64,000 nt of DNA. It comes from Siphonodentalium dalli. Lineage: Eukaryota > Mollusca > Scaphopoda > Gadilida > Siphonodentaliidae. The DNA lies in NCBI GenBank assembly GCA_032622095.1, contig CP136069.1:49150760-49214759 (forward strand), written 5' to 3'. The notes below the pieces were generated by a model. It was not told where the DNA came from. It did no database searches and saw nothing but the letters and a program-made list of their open reading frames with translations. The position numbers were made by a program, and so were the translations under genes. Of the stretch, positions 58,963 to 64,000 are shown one piece after another; the stretch's first letter is position 1; each line of letters begins with the position of its first letter.

Positions 58963-60150
58963 CTTAGTGCAAATTGTCAATGATTAAGTCGATTTTCGAA
59001 GAATTTAAACTTGTCCGATTATCAAAGGAACCGAACTCAAACCGTCTTTACAACTGTCCACAATCGAATAGGTAATAGGTTCCCAAAAACAACAATTTAC
59101 GCCAAATATTACGATCAAATACGAATCGTGAAATACAAAATGGAGTTACACTATTCAGTTTTGTACTCACGCTAATTCGTAATATACGTATAACAGACAA
59201 TGAATGCCGGATAAATAACATATAATAAATATCAGCAGGGTAAGATTCAGTCCTACTGTGTGGAGTGATTGCCGTATATAATATTGTCGCCGATAAATAT
59301 ACTATTGAATTTTCACTTCGTAAAGTTTGAATCACGATAATATTAAATTCCAAGGCGGGAATTCTACTAGATTTGATTGCACGCTTGATGTAAAATTACA
59401 ACAATTTGATATATAATATAATTACGTACCGTCCTTCAAAGATTTCATAGCACAATGTGCTGTAGGAAATTAGGAATACATATTTGTTTAACAGTGTATG
59501 CGTAGAATGTGTAGTTGTAAAGGCAAAACGTGGCTCAAACCAAGCATGTTCACCTCAGTGCCGCAACAAAATATATCGCTTACTGAAACATCACCATGAA
59601 AATGGTATAAAGTGACTGTTGTACTTTCATCTGCGGTATCTGTTTCTGTTCCAAGAACTAAACGTATTATCTTTACCATAACGCAACAAAGGCAACGGCA
59701 TACGTTTGTAGCGTACCTAATTATAAAAAAACTAAAATATAACCACTCTCCTATCAATCAATAACCCGCGGGGATAGGTGGAAACAGTCCTTGGGTACAT
59801 GCGGGCGAGGAATTAATGGAATTATATTTAGTCGGGATTGATTACAGCATCCTATTGTAAATAGTTTTTCAAAGAATGTTTCCTGTGTATTCGCTGCACT
59901 ATTTGGATCGTACTATTCTTCACGTACATTCGCTGCACTATCGGCGTCGTATTAATTTGGATATACAATTTATGAGAATGTATGTGAGTTGAGCTACAAA
60001 ATGCACCTAATAATCGGTTATTTTATTGTCAATATAAATCATACATGTATCACAAAAACAGTGTGCAATAGGATAGCCAGATATTAAGACTTTCTCGAAA
60101 ATGTGCCTGGTAATTGTCCTGGTAATTTGGCCAGCTCTGTGTATGTATCC
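58963..60150. other. No gene seen
   Basis: AT-rich sequence with short frames on the minus strand (59048-59353, 59488-59757) that lack recognisable domains or convincing splice pairs. Confidence 0.35.
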
Positions 60151-60153
60151 TAA

Positions 60154-60582
60154 AGGTGCCATTACACCATTAAGCTTGCTGCATTAAGCTCCAAACGGTA
60201 ACCAAAGGGGGTTATGCTGGATGTTCACATTACACCATCCAGCAAACTTTTAAAAACACTGTTTTATCAGGAAATCTTTCACAGACTGTCCATCATAATT
60301 AACTCGTCTGTGCATGGTTATATTTACCTACTAGACACCAATATTGTGAACTACACATGAGTTTTTTTTATCAGATATCAGGGGGGGATTCTGTTATTTA
60401 ACAGCTACTTGACATTAATGGGGGATCCGTGCTGTATGAAAAAACGGCTCGGTCCCTTTCCATACAGCTCGCTCTGTGGGTAATAAAAAGTGCTGAGCTG
60501 TATGAAATGGCATGGTATTACACGATGCAGCTCGCCTCTCGAGCTTGCTGAATTAAGCAAGCTGAATCGTGTAATGGCGCCT
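60154..60582. mobile_element. PIF/Harbinger-type MITE with TAA target duplication
   Basis: The ends AGGTGCCATTACACCATTAA and the inverse AGGCGCCATTACACGATTCA are flanked by TAA at 60151-60153 and 60583-60585. AAGCTTGCT/AGCAAGCTT words repeat near both ends. It ends ~40 bp before the coding exon of the PAN-like gene and so lies in its 5' UTR, upstream intron or promoter. Confidence 0.8.
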
Positions 60583-60623
60583 TAATAAGTGTGTGTTTTC
60601 AATTATAGCTCACGACGTTCAAC

Positions 60624-60938
60624 ATGCAGCACTACCTTAAGTTCGCAGACATGACATCCGCTGCCATATTGATGACTGTGCTATTAGAAGTGGTAGCACA
60701 CGCAACTGGTTGGGAAAATCAGAATACAACAAGAGTCTTCACACAGACAACGTCAAATGTGTTGCGGTGCAGGCGGCTATGTAGTTACCACAACCCATGT
60801 GATTTCGTCAGCTTCAACCAGAAGACCAGATTATGCACATTGCTAGTAAACTCATCGAGAGGAGCACGCAACCAATCATGTGGCGACGAAGTTATTCACC
60901 CGTCACTATACGGTGCCTTGGAAACCATGGAAACGCAC
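60624..60938 (+). CDS. Secreted/membrane protein with PAN/apple-like cysteine pattern, first coding exon
   Basis: A 105-residue exon. Methionines at residues 1 and 10 are both possible starts. From Met10 the sequence TSAAILMTVLLEVVAHATG is a good signal peptide, so the product enters the secretory route. After it, Cys49, Cys53, Cys59, Cys71 and Cys86 are spaced like the PAN/apple fold (C...C...PCDFVSFNQKTRLCTLL), a module for protein or sugar binding in extracellular proteins. N-glycosylation sites NTT (34), NSS (76) and NQS (84) support export. The exon ends at 60938 with donor CAC|GTGAGT, and a TTTTCAATTATAG acceptor at 60596-60608 suggests a non-coding upstream exon. Later exons are not identified in the window, so the full architecture is unknown. 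Confidence 0.7.
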
Positions 60939-62130
60939 GTGAGTGTTGTCCATTGTGTCAGTACAATAATTTGCAAACAGGGCCTACGAGATACTCATGT
61001 ACACACATATTAATTATCCTTTCTACGTTGTAAAGCAGATACGTTCAGAAATTATTATATTATACCTGTCTATAAATACTAGCAGGATTACCCGACGTTG
61101 CACGTGTTAAAGTGATGTGAAACCCTCTGCTGTTCACAGTTGGTGGTACTACAATGTAGATAATACTCGACGTGTTACACACATTCTCATAAATTGTATA
61201 TCCAATTGTCAAAACAAAATGTCATTCTTATACATGAATTGTAAGTAATGGCTCACCTTGTCGGGGCGATTGTCATTCTGTAACGAAGTATTTATTTATT
61301 TACAACTGCGCGTACTTCAGACGTTATTATTTGTTTTAAATTATACTGTCGACGTGGATTGATTTGCCGATGAGTTTGTTTGTTTTTTTGTCGAGTTTTA
61401 TTAGGGTAAAAACATGAACATCATAAACATATTAGTTCGCAAAAATAAAAGACGATCATTGGGTAGTAAGTCACAGATATGTCTGAACCAATCTAGTGGG
61501 TTAGACTGATATTTTGAGAATATCTGGTTATCACATCTCCATGAAGATATAAATCTATTTTAAAAGAAACTTCCAGGTGCTCCTCTGTGCGTGGTGCAAT
61601 ACTGGCTATTTGTCTTAGTGTAAACGAAATGTTGCTATATATAAGATCCATGTGCCCGACACAGAGCGAGATTTTATGTTGTTTATGTTGTGTAAGGGTG
61701 ATAACCCAAAAATGCCAATCCACGTATATAACGTATTTTCGATTAAATAACGGAGATCTCGGAAATAATATACCACAAATGATCAAATTGGTCGTATGTA
61801 AGTCAAATTCATATATTTGGTTGGGTGCGCATGGGGATGTGGGATGGGGGGGGGGGGGGGGTTCTGTCATTCTTTAAAATCACTTCTTGGAGAAAAACAC
61901 GCTCTTCAAACTGTATTTAATTTATATTTTCAGTTTTTAATATCTCCATTATTTAGTAAATTTTCATTATTCGGAAAAAAAACTATCTTTTAAAGAATGG
62001 GCTCTTGTTTTTATTTTGTGTTTAATTTCTGATTATCTCCGCTATTTCGCCAATATACTCATCATGTTATACTCGTGGTCAGTTCAGTATTACGATTTAT
62101 ATAACGAATGGTGGGTTCGATGGGCGTATA
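60939..62130. other. Intron of the PAN-like gene (presumed), no exon seen
   Basis: The sequence is AT-rich with a G-run at 61848-61860. No downstream exon continuing the cysteine domain could be recognised by eye. Confidence 0.35.
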
Positions 62131-62159
62131 CGCGGTACACCATTAAGTATATATAAGAA

Positions 62160-62560
62160 GAATAGATGTCTCGTTAGCCTCACATCTAAAAATAGAATCT
62201 TTGGGGTCTAAAATTGGTTGTGGGTGTCTCGTTCGCCTCACATCTCAAAATAGAATCTTTGGGTCTAAAATTGTTTGAGGGTAAAATTGTTTGAGGGTAA
62301 AATTGTTTGAGGGTAAAATTGTTTGAGGGTAAAATTGGTTGTACTAAAATATTCTCAAAACTTCCAAAATATCAAAACCCAAAACTTCCAAAATATCAAA
62401 ACCCAAAAAAAATTTCAAAACCCAAAACTTATTTTTCCAAAAAATTTCAAAAACCCAAAACTTCCAAAAACAAAAAATTCAAAACCCCAAAATTATTTTT
62501 CCAAAAGAAAAAATTTCAAAACCCCCAAAATTATTTCTCCAAAAAAAAAGTTTAAATAAA
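62160..62560. repeat. Nested tandem repeats, then A/C-rich low complexity
   Basis: A ~67 bp unit (TGTCTCGTT(A/C)GCCTCACATC ... TTTGGG(G)TCTAAAATTG) occurs twice at 62166-62275. A 16 bp unit GTAAAATTGTTTGAGG is repeated about four times to 62340. From 62341 the sequence is built of CCAAAACTTCC/TTTCAAAACCC words. The Lys/Pro/Phe-rich frames here are artefacts of the composition. Confidence 0.85.
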
Positions 62561-63050
62561 AAATTTATAACGAGTTTTCGGTTTCTGATAATCTCGATAT
62601 TAAAAAATGTCGAATGTTTATAAAATTATTTGTGTGTAATATCTTTCGTTATTTTTTTGTTCAACCAATGTTTCAATGTATTTATTAATCGATGTTTAGA
62701 AATATCTTTATACCAATTATATGTGTATGGACAGTCGCTGTAATGTTGGACATTGTGACCATCGGTATGAATGCATACATTCCAGTGTTTATCGGACGCA
62801 GTTCATACATATATAATTGTCATACCTGAAAATAGACACCATTACTCTTACATAAATAATAAAGAGCGTTTATTCTTAACTTCTCTATCCCAGATGAAGT
62901 TATTGAGTATATGACAGGTGTGTATTATCGTGAATTATTGGAAGTATTGAGATGTACTATCTTGAATCACGAGTGGACGAAAAAAGGGTAATGCGAAATT
63001 ACAACCCCCAGAATGAATTGTCATATTCGATGGAACATATTATGTACACG

Positions 63051-63092
63051 TAATCACACACGACATTGTGGGTAACAATGTCGTGTGTCACA
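63051..63092. repeat. Short perfect hairpin
   Basis: CACACGACATTGT and ACAATGTCGTGTG flank a 5-base loop near 63058-63088. No run of T follows, and the function is unknown. Confidence 0.6.
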
Positions 63093-63672
63093 CCTTGCTT
63101 TACCAAATGAATTCTATTATATTCCCGTTCACAATTATATGCCATTCAGAAAACATATCGATTTAATGTCTGAGCAGTATTAGTTGTTTAACGGGTTAGT
63201 ATCAATTAAGGTTGATAAACTGTGTCATTGTTAGCATTAACACGATAATTAGTTATCCAAAACATGCATACATAATACGTCCAGTTCGTGAGACACTCAA
63301 TTATAGAAATTGCTTCGGTGTCATTGTTATAACAACATTACGTAATAACCACTTATCACTCCATTCACACTTACGATCATTTTGTATACCGAAAACTCCA
63401 GTTAGCACCGATGATGTAACATTATATCACTGCTATTGTATCAGTTGATAGGTTCAGACAAGTTCGATGTTTAGAAATAGATAATAACAATTGTTGAATG
63501 TGCAGGTGTTCACATTGGGGGAACACATGGTTACGTAATAATAACCAGTTAAACAACTAATGTTGCCTCGTCCGTAAAAACCAATTATCGGCCTATTCAT
63601 ACATTATGTTCATATATATAATCTTATATAATGTTACGTCATCCGTGCTTGCATATGTTCGGGATTTTATGG

Positions 63673-63680
63673 TATAAAAA
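63673..63680 (+). promoter_or_regulatory. TATA box of the right-edge gene
   Basis: TATAAAAA lies 73 bp before the ATG at 63753, which leaves room for a transcription start near 63703 and a ~50-base 5' UTR. Confidence 0.5.
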
Positions 63681-63752
63681 TATATATGACTAAGCTGTAT
63701 TCCATATAGTGAATAGACACCGGTGTAATCACTTCTCAGGACTTCTCGAAAA

Positions 63753-64000
63753 ATGGCTGAAGAAATAATGACACCTCTAACAGTGGAGGAAATTTATGAA
63801 ATAGAATGTATTCTGCAAGACATCGAGGAATACGACAAGGCTATTGTAGCTTATCAACTAGATGAAGATATTATTGAAGCATCTACGCTTTGTTCAGGAG
63901 ATGACCCATGGCCGAACCAAATCGGATACGGAGAACATGATGCGCCTAAAAATGATGTTAACAACTCACAACCCGGTACAGCTGGACCATCAGGATTACA
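63753..64000 (+). CDS. N-terminus of an unrecognised protein, running off the window
   Basis: An open frame of 82 codons from ATG (context AAAATGG) to the window end. The start reads MAEEIMTPLTVEEIYEIECI and the segment is acidic (many Glu/Asp), then turns polar with NSQPGTAGPSGL. The TATA box at 63673 and the absence of stops support a real, single-exon-like start. I do not recognise the family. Low-complexity PGTAGPSG linkers after an acidic head are common in both nuclear proteins and transposon-encoded proteins, so a mobile element ORF is possible. Confidence 0.5.
   Translation, partial: MAEEIMTPLTVEEIYEIECILQDIEEYDKAIVAYQLDEDIIEASTLCSGDDPWPNQIGYGEHDAPKNDVNNSQPGTAGPSGL

Noticed and set aside
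62307-62559. Lys/Pro/Phe-rich proteins in two overlapping frames
   Set aside because: Products of A/C-rich low-complexity sequence.
1-64000. CRISPR arrays, operons, bacterial promoters or terminators
   Set aside because: The repeat arrays lack unique spacers of constant length, and the gene structure (exons with GT donors, SINEs, LINEs) is that of an animal genome.

Overview
The window is AT-rich genomic DNA from an invertebrate animal. A mollusc or another lophotrochozoan is my best guess. That rests on general character (interrupted genes with GT donors, tRNA-derived SINEs, non-LTR retrotransposon fragments, very many short inverted-repeat elements), not on any diagnostic gene. Host coding sequence is sparse. 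I see three supportable host-type genes or starts: (1) the first coding exon of an SLC1-type glutamate/neutral amino acid transporter on the minus strand (2364-2851), with two decayed partial copies of its 3' half just downstream; (2) the first coding exon of a secreted or membrane protein with a PAN/apple-like cysteine pattern (60624-60938, plus); (3) an open reading frame with a good TATA box and start context that runs off the right edge (63753-64000, plus). No tRNA, rRNA or CRISPR array was found.

Layout. 1-4860: SLC1 exon, its pseudo-exons, a hairpin element and simple repeats. 5215-25646: two head-to-tail copies of a ~10.2 kb unit, roughly 98-99% identical by eye, joining at 15430/15431. 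Each unit holds a piggyBac-family element (copy 1 8229-12833, copy 2 18463-23051), two copies of a ~495 bp TTAA-bounded MITE, a TTAGTCA-rich element and several tandem repeats. The transposase is broken by two frameshifts in copy 1. In copy 2 it is open for 496 codons with the DDD catalytic residues, but an amber codon shared by both copies separates it from its C-terminal cysteine-rich domain. 25.7-29.1 kb: two ~430 bp diverged direct repeats around non-coding DNA. 29.9-34.7 kb: a cluster of non-autonomous DNA transposons with readable ends, comprising a PIF/Harbinger-like element with an internal ~60 bp minisatellite, two TTAA/CCCTTTACCC MITEs in opposite orientation, a hAT-type MITE with a perfect 8-bp target duplication and a Tc1/mariner-type MITE that is almost wholly a perfect palindrome. 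34.2-38.8 kb: LINE fragments and a dead tyrosine recombinase gene, head to head, with a 62 bp direct repeat downstream of the recombinase. 39-63 kb: two copies of one SINE family, more foldback elements, local duplications and minisatellites.

The genes do not form a pathway. The interest lies in how the mobile elements are nested, duplicated and decaying. The main caution is that the 10.2 kb tandem could be an assembly artefact, with two haplotypes placed side by side. Identity values are estimates by eye and no database search was made.
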